The translations under genes were made by a program, and so were the position numbers. This document shows positions 1 through 5,973 of a stretch of DNA of 7,785 nucleotides, piece after piece. Location: the NCBI GenBank assembly GCA_021848865.1, contig JAJZTO010000124.1:1-7785 (forward strand), read 5' to 3'. The stretch is from Myxococcales bacterium (GTDB lineage Bacteria; Myxococcota; Myxococcia; Myxococcales; Anaeromyxobacteraceae). How positions within the stretch are numbered: the first letter of the stretch is position 1; each line of letters starts with the position of its first letter. The notes under the pieces were generated by a model. It saw only the letters and a list, made by a program, of their open reading frames with translations, was not told the origin of the DNA and made no database searches.

Positions 1-566
1 AGCCACTCGTCCGAGGGGGGCCGGGCGTCGGCCGCGGCGTCGGCCGGGACGTCGGCGGGGAGGCGGACCACCGCCCGGCCGGGGTCGGTCTCGGGCTCGT
101 CCAGCAGCGCCGCGAAGCTGCGCACCGCCTCGGGTCCCAGCTCGCCGGTGGAGCCGGAGAAGAAGCTCTCGGTGTCCGGCTCCATCGCCAGCGCGTCGAG
201 GCCGAAGGCCGGGCCCGGCGCGGCGCCGTCGTTCGCCGCCGGCGGCGCGAGCCCCAGGTCCAGCACCGGCGAGAGCCAGGCCCGCAGGTCGAGCCCCTCC
301 ACCAGCTCCATCGCCAGGAAGGAGTAGCCCTCGGCCACGCCGGCCTCGAAGACGCGGACCACGTTGGGGTGGTCGAGCCGCGCCAGGGCCTCGAACTCGC
401 GGGCCAGCCGCCGGGTGGAGGAGGCGTCGGTGGACGGCGCCGGGCCGAGCAGCTTCACCGCGGCGATCCGGCCGGTGTCCCGGTGGCGGGCCCGGTAGAC
501 GGTCCCGACCCCGCCGCGTCCGACCAGCGAGAGGATCTCGTATGGGCCGACGCCGCGCGGGGGCAC
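1..566 (-). CDS. Ser/Thr protein kinase, Hanks type (N-terminal part, 3' end outside window)
   Basis: Predicted to phosphorylate Ser/Thr on unknown targets. About 188 codons are visible. The kinase N-lobe is clear: GPYEIL at residues 7-12, a Gly-rich loop GRGGVG at 16-21, the ATP-binding Lys in AVK at 36-38, a probable helix-C Glu at 57, DHPNVV at 65-70 and the hinge MELVEG at 86-91. After LRAW (94-97) the usual short path to the HRD catalytic loop is absent. Instead at least 90 residues of Ala/Pro/Asp/Glu-rich sequence run to the window edge with no HRD or DFG. The frame stays open, so this looks like an insertion rather than a frameshift. Catalytic competence cannot be judged because those motifs are off-window. 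The GTG at 566-564 is chosen because the kinase fold starts 6 residues later and no in-frame ATG or GTG was found upstream within the intergenic region. No Shine-Dalgarno precedes it. It is divergent from uppS. Kinase family confidence is high; role unknown. Confidence 0.9.
   Translation of the reverse strand, partial: MPPRGVGPYEILSLVGRGGVGTVYRARHRDTGRIAAVKLLGPAPSTDASSTRRLAREFEALARLDHPNVVRVFEAGVAEGYSFLAMELVEGLDLRAWLSPVLDLGLAPPAANDGAAPGPAFGLDALAMEPDTESFFSGSTGELGPEAVRSFAALLDEPETDPGRAVVRLPADVPADAAADARPPSDEW
21..56 (-). repeat. Three imperfect 12-bp tandem units inside the kinase insertion
   Basis: Read on the minus strand, three consecutive 12-base units each begin GCCGAC and differ in the last six bases (GTCCCG, GCCGCG, GCCCGG). 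They encode ADVP-ADAA-ADAR. This is a short in-frame low-complexity repeat in the predicted disordered insertion of the kinase. It may have arisen by slippage, or may simply reflect GC-biased Ala/Asp codons. Confidence 0.5.
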
Positions 567-572
567 GGATCG

Positions 573-601
573 AGGATAGGGCGGCGGGAAATGGCGGTCA
601 A
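573..601 (-). promoter_or_regulatory. Sigma-70-type promoter of the kinase gene, predicted leaderless
   Basis: On the minus strand a -35 box TTGACC (601-596, 5/6 match to TTGACA) is separated by exactly 17 nt from a -10 box TATCCT (578-573, 4/6 match to TATAAT). Only 6 nt lie between the -10 box and the GTG at 566-564. Normal initiation distance would therefore place the first transcribed base at or next to the start codon. This agrees with the lack of a Shine-Dalgarno. Boxes and spacing are seen directly; use in vivo is inferred. Confidence 0.6.
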
Positions 602-650
602 ACGGCCCTCCGGCGCGGTGGGGAACCGGCTCGGAGCGGGCGGCGCGGCG

Positions 651-659
651 TGCTATAAG
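651..659 (+). promoter_or_regulatory. Extended -10 promoter for the uppS cluster, predicted leaderless
   Basis: TGCTATAAG matches the extended -10 pattern TGnTATAAT, with a 5/6 match in the hexamer (654-659). The -35 position at 17-nt spacing (631-636, TCGGAG) is a poor match, which extended -10 promoters tolerate. Only 8 nt separate the hexamer from the GTG at 668, so transcription should begin at or within a base or two of the start codon. Its TAA at 656-658 is also an in-frame stop for uppS, which rules out a start further upstream. Confidence 0.55.
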
Positions 660-667
660 CGCCCGGC

Positions 668-1429
668 GTGACGCCCCCTCTCGACATCGAGGCGCTGCGG
701 GCGCGGGTGCGCGAGCGCCCCCTGCCGCGCCACGTGGCGATCATCATGGACGGCAACGGCCGCTGGGCCGAGGCGCGCGGCCTGCCCCGGGTGGCCGGTC
801 ACCGCGAGGGCTCCGCCTCGGTCCGCGCCGTGGCCCGCGAGGCCCGCGCCATCGGCGTCGAGGCCCTCACCCTCTACGCCCTGAGCGTGCAGAACCTGGC
901 CCGCCCGGCGCTCGAGGTGCAGGCGCTGATGGAGCTGCTGGCCGAGTTCCTCGACTCGGAGCGGCGCGAGATCATGGACAACGGCATCCGGCTCGCCGCC
1001 ATCGGCGACCTGGACCGGCTGCCGGGCCCGGTGCGGGGCCGGCTCGACGCCCTCTGCGGAGAGTCGCGCGGCAACCGCGGCATGGTGCTGACCCTGGCGC
1101 TCTCCTACGACGGCCGCGAGGAGCTGGCGCAGGCGGCGCGGCGGGCCGCCCGGCGCCACGCCCCCGACGCCATCGACGCCGCCGCCCTGGAGGCGGAGCT
1201 GTGGACCGCCGGCCTGCCCGAGCTGGACCTGATGGTCCGCACCAGCGGCGAGCGGCGCATCTCCAACTTCCTGCTGTGGCAGTGCGCCTACGCCGAGCTG
1301 GCCTTCGTGGAGACGCTCTGGCCCGACTTCCGCGAGCGCGAGCTGCTCGAGGTGCTCGCCGACTTCCAGACGCGGGAGCGGCGCTTCGGCCTCACCGGCG
1401 CGCAGGTGCGCGGGGCCGTCGATCCATGA
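668..1429 (+). CDS. uppS: Isoprenyl (undecaprenyl) diphosphate synthase, cis-prenyltransferase
   Basis: Predicted cytosolic or membrane-associated enzyme that adds IPP units in cis to farnesyl diphosphate, making the polyprenyl carrier for cell-wall glycans. The product is 253 aa, the same as E. coli UppS. Family motifs are present: HVAIIMDGNGRW at 22-33 with the catalytic Asp at 28, GHREG at 44-48, RTSGERRIS at 191-199 and AYAEL with Glu at 210, then NFLLWQ and WPDF. Two normally strong motifs deviate. The loop usually written FSxENWxRP reads LSVQNLARP at 72-80, keeping Asn 76 and Arg 79 but changing Glu to Gln and Trp to Leu. NYGGR reads SYDGR at 146-150. The GTG start is supported by an in-frame TAA 12 nt upstream and by N-terminal length; a GTG at codon 14 (707) is the alternative. 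No Shine-Dalgarno is visible. The stop overlaps the cdsA start in ATGA. Family is certain; exact chain length of the product is not. Confidence 0.95.
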   Translation: MTPPLDIEALRARVRERPLPRHVAIIMDGNGRWAEARGLPRVAGHREGSASVRAVAREARAIGVEALTLYALSVQNLARPALEVQALMELLAEFLDSERREIMDNGIRLAAIGDLDRLPGPVRGRLDALCGESRGNRGMVLTLALSYDGREELAQAARRAARRHAPDAIDAAALEAELWTAGLPELDLMVRTSGERRISNFLLWQCAYAELAFVETLWPDFRERELLEVLADFQTRERRFGLTGAQVRGAVDP

Positions 1430-2247
1430 ACGAGGCCAACCGCAACCTGGCGCTGCGGGTCGGCTCGGCCCTGGTGCTGGCCCCGCTCGCGATCTACGCC
1501 ACCTGGCGGGGCGGGGTGATCTTCGCCGCGGTCTGCGCCGTGGTGGCGGCCCTCGCCGCCCACGAGCTGATCTCGATGATCGCGCCGGTGCGGCTGCCCG
1601 AGGCCTACGGCATCGCCGTGGCCGCGACCTTCCCGCTCGCCCCCTGGTACGCGCTGGGCGTCTACCCGGCCTGGGCCCCCATCGCCCTGGGCTTCGCCGG
1701 CATGGGGCTGCTGGTGCTGCACCTCTTCGGCGGCGACCTGGAGGGCGTGCCGCGGCGGGCCTCGGCGGTGGCGCTCGCCTGGATCTGGATCGGCCCGGTG
1801 GTCTCCTCGGTGGTGAGCCTGCGGCTGCGCTTCGGCACCGGCTGGGTGATCATGGCGCTGGCCACCACCTTCGTGAACGACACCGCCGCCTACTTCGCCG
1901 GCCGCTTCCTGGGGCGCCACAAGCTCCTCCCGCGCGTCTCCCCGAAGAAGACCTGGGAGGGCTTCGCGGGCGGCGTCGCCGGGAGCGTGGCGGCGGCGCT
2001 GGTGGTGCGGGCCTTCGACTTCACCCACGACCTCGGCACCCTCGGCTGGGCCGGCGCGGCGCTGCTCGGGCTCGGGGCCGCGGTGCTGGGGCCGCTCGGC
2101 GACCTCTCCGAGTCGATGGTCAAGCGCGCCACCGGCGTCAAGGACTCGGGGAGCCTCATCCCCGGCCACGGCGGCCTCCTCGACCGGATCGACGCCCTCC
2201 TCTTCGTGGCGCCCTGGGTCTGGGTCTACGCCAACTTCCTGCGCTAG
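1426..2247 (+). CDS. cdsA: Phosphatidate cytidylyltransferase (CDP-diacylglycerol synthase)
   Basis: Integral membrane enzyme converting phosphatidic acid and CTP to CDP-diacylglycerol, the precursor of bacterial phospholipids. The 273-aa product is largely hydrophobic with several predicted membrane helices. It carries SPKKTWEGFAGG from residue 172 and the C-terminal CdsA signature from about residue 228: SESMVKR, then VKD (Asp 240), PGHGG (246-250) and DRID (253-256), holding the conserved acidic residues. The ATG at 1426 is chosen because it overlaps the uppS stop by 4 nt (ATGA), which suggests translational coupling, and because the predicted protein starts right before the first hydrophobic helix. 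The same frame stays open further upstream inside uppS, but that part is Arg-rich shadow sequence. Only a weak GGGG (1412-1415) lies upstream as a possible ribosome site. Confidence 0.96.
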   Translation: MNEANRNLALRVGSALVLAPLAIYATWRGGVIFAAVCAVVAALAAHELISMIAPVRLPEAYGIAVAATFPLAPWYALGVYPAWAPIALGFAGMGLLVLHLFGGDLEGVPRRASAVALAWIWIGPVVSSVVSLRLRFGTGWVIMALATTFVNDTAAYFAGRFLGRHKLLPRVSPKKTWEGFAGGVAGSVAAALVVRAFDFTHDLGTLGWAGAALLGLGAAVLGPLGDLSESMVKRATGVKDSGSLIPGHGGLLDRIDALLFVAPWVWVYANFLR

Positions 2248-2263
2248 ATTGGCCCCGGGCCGA

Positions 2264-2279
2264 CGCCCCGAGGGGGGCG
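2264..2279 (+). other. GC hairpin in the cdsA-dxr gap
   Basis: CGCCCC (2264-2269) pairs perfectly with GGGGCG (2274-2279) around a 4-nt loop, 20 nt upstream of the dxr start. No T-run follows, so it is not a standard intrinsic terminator. It lies in the longest gap inside the cluster (51 nt) and could affect mRNA stability or dxr translation. A 6-bp GC stem can also occur by chance in DNA of this composition. Confidence 0.3.
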
Positions 2280-2298
2280 CGGCCGCCCGGCCTTCCCC

Positions 2299-3462
2299 GT
2301 GACCGCCAAGCGCGTCGCCATCCTCGGCTCGACCGGCTCCATCGGCGTCCAGGCGCTGGACGTGGTGGCGCGCCACCCGGACCGCTTCGAGGTGGTGGCG
2401 CTGGCCGCCAACCGGAACGCGGCGCGGCTGGCCGAGCAGGCGCGGGCCTTCCGCCCCCGCTTCGTGGCGCTGGCCGACGAGGCGGCCACCGCCGAGCTGC
2501 GCCGCCTGCTGGCGGGCCGGCCGGGCGGGCCGGAGATCCTGCCGCCGGCCACCGGCGCCGAGACCATGGCGGCGCTCCCCGAGGTCGACTTCGTGCTGGC
2601 GGCCATCTCCGGCGGCGCCGGGCTGCGCTCCACCGCGGCGGCGGTGGAGGCGGGGAAGCCGGTGGGGCTCGCCAACAAGGAGTCGCTGGTCCTGGCCGGC
2701 GAGCTGGTGATGCGGCGCGCCGCCGAGCGGGGCGCCGTCATCCTGCCGGTGGACAGCGAGCACAGCGCCATCTTCCAGTCGCTCAGCGGCCACAACCGCG
2801 CCGAGGTGCGCCGGCTCCTGCTCACCGCCTCGGGCGGCCCGCTGCGGACGGTGGCGGCGGCGCAGCTCGCGGCGGTGACGCCGGCCCAGGCCCTCAAGCA
2901 CCCCAACTGGTCGATGGGCGACAAGATCACCATCGACTCGGCCACGCTGATGAACAAGGGGCTGGAGGTGATCGAGGCCCGCTGGCTCTTCGACATCGAT
3001 CCGCGCCGCATCGACATCGTGGTCCACCCCGAGTCGGTGGTGCACTCCATGGTGGAGTACATCGACGGCTCGGTGGTGGCGCAGCTCGGCGTCAGCGACA
3101 TGCGCGGCCCCATCAGCTACGCCATGGCCTGGCCCGAGCGGCTGCGGCTGGACCTGCCGCCCCTCGACCTCTCCCGGCTGGGCCGGCTCACCTTCGAGCA
3201 GCCCGATCCCGGGCGCTTCCCCGCCTACACGCTCGCCTACCGGGCGCTGGAGGCCGGCGGCACGGCGCCGGCGGCCCTCTCCGGCGCCGACGAGGCGGCG
3301 GTGGCGGCCTTCCTGGCGGGCCGCTGCCCCTTCCCGCGGATCGCCGAGGTGTGCGAGGAGGTGCTGGAGGCCCACGTCGCCGAGCCCCTGCGCTCCGTGG
3401 CGCAGGCCCTGGCGGCCAGCGAATGGGGGAAGCGCCAGGCGGCCCTTCGCGTTACATCCTGA
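2299..3462 (+). CDS. dxr: 1-deoxy-D-xylulose-5-phosphate reductoisomerase
   Basis: Cytosolic NADPH- and metal-dependent enzyme of the MEP pathway, turning DXP into 2-C-methyl-D-erythritol 4-phosphate for isoprenoid synthesis. The 387-aa product has the NADPH loop GSTGSIG near the N-terminus, LANKESLVLAGE, metal ligands Asp 152 and Glu 154 in VDSEH, and HPNWSMG (His 201, Trp 204, Met 206). It also has the SATLMNKGLE stretch giving Ser 214, Asn 219, Lys 220 and metal ligand Glu 223. All align with known E. coli active-site residues. A phosphate-loop motif usually SGGPFR reads SGGPLR (178-183). The GTG start sits directly before the Rossmann strand (TAKRVAILGS); no Shine-Dalgarno precedes it. 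It sits beside uppS, which uses IPP made by the same pathway. It is followed 22 nt later by rseP. Confidence 0.97.
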   Translation: MTAKRVAILGSTGSIGVQALDVVARHPDRFEVVALAANRNAARLAEQARAFRPRFVALADEAATAELRRLLAGRPGGPEILPPATGAETMAALPEVDFVLAAISGGAGLRSTAAAVEAGKPVGLANKESLVLAGELVMRRAAERGAVILPVDSEHSAIFQSLSGHNRAEVRRLLLTASGGPLRTVAAAQLAAVTPAQALKHPNWSMGDKITIDSATLMNKGLEVIEARWLFDIDPRRIDIVVHPESVVHSMVEYIDGSVVAQLGVSDMRGPISYAMAWPERLRLDLPPLDLSRLGRLTFEQPDPGRFPAYTLAYRALEAGGTAPAALSGADEAAVAAFLAGRCPFPRIAEVCEEVLEAHVAEPLRSVAQALAASEWGKRQAALRVTS

Positions 3463-3484
3463 AGGGCCGGCCCGCGGCCCGGAC

Positions 3485-5182
3485 ATGACCACCGACCTCC
3501 TCTTCAAGATCGGCTCCATCGTCCTCCTGCTCGGAGGGCTGATCTTCGTTCACGAGCTGGGCCACTTCCTGGTGGCCAAGGCCCTGAACGTCAAGGTGGT
3601 GCGCTTCTCGGTCGGCTTCGGCCCGCGCCTCTTCGGCTTCACGGTGGGCGAGACCGAGTACCGCGTCGCCGCGCTGCCGCTGGGCGGCTACGTGAAGATG
3701 GCCGGGGACGACCCGTCGGCGGTGCCCTCGCCCGAGGACCAGGGGCGCGGCTTCCTGGAGCAGGGCCCCTTCCGGCGCTTCCTCATCGCCGTGGCCGGCC
3801 CGGCCGCGAACCTCCTCTTCCCCATCCTCCTGTACCTGGGCATCGGCCTCCTCCAGAACGGCAAGCCGGTGCCCGGCCCGGTGGTCGGGACCATCTCCCC
3901 GGGGAGCCCGGCGGCGGTGGCCGGCCTCCGGCCCGGCGACCGCATCCTCACGGTGACCGGCCCCGGCGGCCGGGCCCACGCCATCCGCTGGTTCGGCGAC
4001 CTGCGCGAGGCGGTCTCCCCGCACCCCGAGGAGCCGCTGCGCTTCGAGGTGGAGCGGGACGGCCGGCGCCTCCCGGCCTTCACGGTCACGCCCGCCGCGG
4101 AGAAGGAGTCGAACCCGGTCGAGACCACCACCCGCGGCGTCATCGGCGTGATGCCGAGCTACCCGCCGGCGCTGGTGGCGCCCGCCGCGCCCGGCGCCGC
4201 CGGGCCGGTCGAGCCCTTCGACCTCGTGGTCCAGGCGGCCGGGAAGCCGGTGCGCCACCTCGGCGACCTGGACCGGGCCCTGGCGGCGGCCGCCTGCGCC
4301 CCCATCGACCTCCAGGTGCTGCGCGAGGGCCCGGCGGCGAAGCCGGCCGAGGGCGCCGCGCGCCCGGCCACGGCCGGCGCCGCCTGGGAGCCCCGGTCGC
4401 TCGCCGCGGTGCCGACCTGCGCCGGCGCCGGGCCCTCCCTGGTCTCCGCCGATCCGACCCTCTCCGCCTTCGTGGCCCGGGTGCTGCCCGGCAGCCCGGC
4501 CGAGGCGGCGGGGCTGCGCCGCGGCGACGACATCCTGGCGGTGAACGGGAAGCCGGTCCGCTCCTTCCGCGACCTGAACGCCCACGCCGCGGACTTCAAG
4601 GCGGGGAAGCCGGTGGCGCTCTCGCTGGCGGGCGGGCGCACCGTCTCGCTGGTCCCGGTGGAGCAGCAGGTCCGGGACGAGGCCACCGGCGAGACCACCC
4701 GCCGGCTGGCGCTGGGCTTCCTGCCCGCCTCGCGCGGGCCGGTGAAGCCGGCCGACCTGCTCGCCGACCAGGTCGCGCTGCGCCTCCCCTTCGACGAGCT
4801 GCTCGCCACCTCGGTCGGCCACCTCTGGGACGTGACCCGGCTCACGGTGCTGGGGATCGGCCGCATCCTCACCGGCGACATCTCCTTCAAGACCGTGGGC
4901 GGCCCCATCATGCTCTTCTCCATCGCCGCCCAGGCGGCGGAGGAGGGGGTGGAGAGCTTCCTCTTCAAGATGGCGCTCATCAGCGTGAACCTGGGGCTCA
5001 TGAACCTGGTGCCCATCCCGGTGCTGGACGGCGGCCACATCGCCGCCTGCGCGGTGGAGGCGGTGACCCGGCGGCGCCTCTCGGTGCGGGCCCGGGAGAT
5101 CGCCAACCTGGTGGGGCTGGCGCTGCTGCTGCTCCTCATGATCGCCGTCTTCAAGAACGACATCGCCCGGCTGATGGGGTGA
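3485..5182 (+). CDS. rseP: RIP metalloprotease RseP (site-2 protease) with PDZ domains
   Basis: Inner-membrane zinc protease expected to cut single-pass membrane proteins such as anti-sigma factors after a first site-1 cut. In order: a membrane helix at about 5-22, zinc motif HELGH at 23-27, FSVGFGPRLF and the LPLGGYVKMAG segment, a helix around 99-123 with GPAAN, a PDZ domain at 133-203, a diverged PDZ-like module at about 218-281, an Ala/Pro-rich linker, a well-formed PDZ at 328-391, GGPI at 472-475, and NLVPIPVLDGGH at 507-518 with third zinc ligand Asp 515. A last helix lies near the C-terminus. All catalytic residues are present. At 565 aa it is about 115 longer than E. coli RseP (450 aa), mostly from the middle module and linker. 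ATG start; no clear Shine-Dalgarno in the 22-nt gap after dxr. The client protein is not encoded in this window. Confidence 0.95.
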   Translation: MTTDLLFKIGSIVLLLGGLIFVHELGHFLVAKALNVKVVRFSVGFGPRLFGFTVGETEYRVAALPLGGYVKMAGDDPSAVPSPEDQGRGFLEQGPFRRFLIAVAGPAANLLFPILLYLGIGLLQNGKPVPGPVVGTISPGSPAAVAGLRPGDRILTVTGPGGRAHAIRWFGDLREAVSPHPEEPLRFEVERDGRRLPAFTVTPAAEKESNPVETTTRGVIGVMPSYPPALVAPAAPGAAGPVEPFDLVVQAAGKPVRHLGDLDRALAAAACAPIDLQVLREGPAAKPAEGAARPATAGAAWEPRSLAAVPTCAGAGPSLVSADPTLSAFVARVLPGSPAEAAGLRRGDDILAVNGKPVRSFRDLNAHAADFKAGKPVALSLAGGRTVSLVPVEQQVRDEATGETTRRLALGFLPASRGPVKPADLLADQVALRLPFDELLATSVGHLWDVTRLTVLGIGRILTGDISFKTVGGPIMLFSIAAQAAEEGVESFLFKMALISVNLGLMNLVPIPVLDGGHIAACAVEAVTRRRLSVRAREIANLVGLALLLLLMIAVFKNDIARLMG

Positions 5183-5195
5183 CGGGGGTCCGCCG

Positions 5196-5972
5196 ATGCT
5201 GGTCGCCGCGGTGGACACCGCCACGCTGACGCTCTCCTGCGCGCTCGCCGAGGTGGAGGGCGGGCGGGCGCGCCTGCTGTGCGACCGCACCGAGCACGCC
5301 CCGGCGAAGCCCGGCCCCCGGGGTCCCACCGGCGGCCACGGCGCCCGGCTCCCCGGCGCCCTCGGCGACCTGCTCACCGCCGTGGACCGGCGCATCGCCG
5401 ACGTCGAGGGGTACGCGGTGGGGCTCGGCCCCGGCTCCTTCACCGGCCTGCGCGTCGGGCTCGCCACCTGGAAGGGGCTGGCCTACGCCAACCGGCGGCC
5501 CATCGCCGGGGTCTCCAGCCTGGCCGCCATGGCGCTGGCGGCCGCGCCCGACGCCGCGCCCGGGGCGCTGCTCCTGCCGCTGCTCGACGCCCGCAAGGGC
5601 GAGCTCTACGCCGGCTTCTACCGCGCCGCCGGCGACGGGCTGGAGGCGGTGGAGCCCGAGGCGGCCCTGCCGCCGCAGGCGCTGCTGGAGCGGGTGGCGG
5701 CGCTCTCGCTCGCGGGGCTGCGGCCCGCCGCCTTCGGCGAGGGGTACGAGGCCTGGCGCGACCGGCTCGCGCCGGCGCTGCCGCGGCTGCGCACCGAGGT
5801 GTCCACGCCGCCGGCCGGCGCGGTGGCGCGGCTCGCGGCGGCCCGGCTCGGCGGCGCCGCCTACGACGCCCCGGCGCTCTTCGCGCTGGAGCCCCACTAC
5901 ATCCGCCCCAGCGAGGCCGAGGTGAAGTTCCCCGACGGCCTCCCGGCCGGCGCGCCGCGCGGCAAGGCCTGA
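5196..5972 (+). CDS. tsaB: tRNA t6A37 threonylcarbamoyl biosynthesis protein TsaB
   Basis: Non-catalytic ASKHA-fold partner of TsaD and TsaE in making threonylcarbamoyladenosine at position 37 of ANN-decoding tRNAs. The 258-aa product starts with the family's VAAVDTAT strand and has GLGPGSFTGLRVG at 76-88 and DARKGELY at 131-138, both diagnostic of TsaB. It is somewhat longer than E. coli TsaB (231 aa); a Gly/Pro-rich insertion (about residues 33-46) lies before the HGARL segment that usually reads HSERL. The ATG is 13 nt after the rseP stop, with GGGGG at 5184-5188 as a moderate ribosome site 7 nt upstream. The stop is 1 nt before the next gene, which suggests coupled translation. tsaD, tsaC and tsaE are not in this window. 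An acetyltransferase gene (rimI) often accompanies tsaB elsewhere but is not seen here. Confidence 0.93.
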   Translation: MLVAAVDTATLTLSCALAEVEGGRARLLCDRTEHAPAKPGPRGPTGGHGARLPGALGDLLTAVDRRIADVEGYAVGLGPGSFTGLRVGLATWKGLAYANRRPIAGVSSLAAMALAAAPDAAPGALLLPLLDARKGELYAGFYRAAGDGLEAVEPEAALPPQALLERVAALSLAGLRPAAFGEGYEAWRDRLAPALPRLRTEVSTPPAGAVARLAAARLGGAAYDAPALFALEPHYIRPSEAEVKFPDGLPAGAPRGKA

Positions 5973-5973
5973 C

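Larger units (their letters stand above)
567..667. other. Divergent intergenic region between the kinase gene and uppS
   Basis: These 101 bases separate two divergent GTG starts and contain the window's most promoter-like, relatively AT-richer segments: TTTGACCGCCATTT read on the minus strand, and CTATAAG on the plus strand. One promoter is assigned to each direction; their core elements do not overlap. I see no convincing operator palindrome, terminator or small gene here. Confidence 0.7.

Noticed and set aside
629..637. Small palindrome GCTC-G-GAGC overlapping the uppS -35 position as a possible operator
   Set aside because: Arms are only 4 bp, which is expected by chance in sequence this GC-rich, and no second copy is seen.
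622..650. GGAACC at 622-627 as a possible RpoE/ECF-type -35 box for uppS
   Set aside because: No matching ECF -10 element occurs at the usual 16-17 nt spacing; the TATAAG lies too far downstream to pair with it.
369..671. 100-codon plus-strand frame ending in a GTGA overlap with uppS
   Set aside because: It lies opposite the well-supported kinase N-lobe and its translation is Gly/Arg/Ala-rich with no family features; the apparent stop-start overlap with uppS is coincidental.
1201..1425. Longer N-terminus for CdsA starting inside uppS
   Set aside because: The extra 75 residues are Arg/Ala-rich out-of-frame translation of uppS. The ATG at 1426 with ATGA coupling directly precedes the CdsA membrane region.
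1288..3519. Very long open frame on the minus strand opposite cdsA and dxr
   Set aside because: It is an antisense shadow of highly GC-biased genes. Its translation is low-complexity, Arg/His/Gly-rich with no recognisable domain, while the plus-strand genes carry full family motifs.
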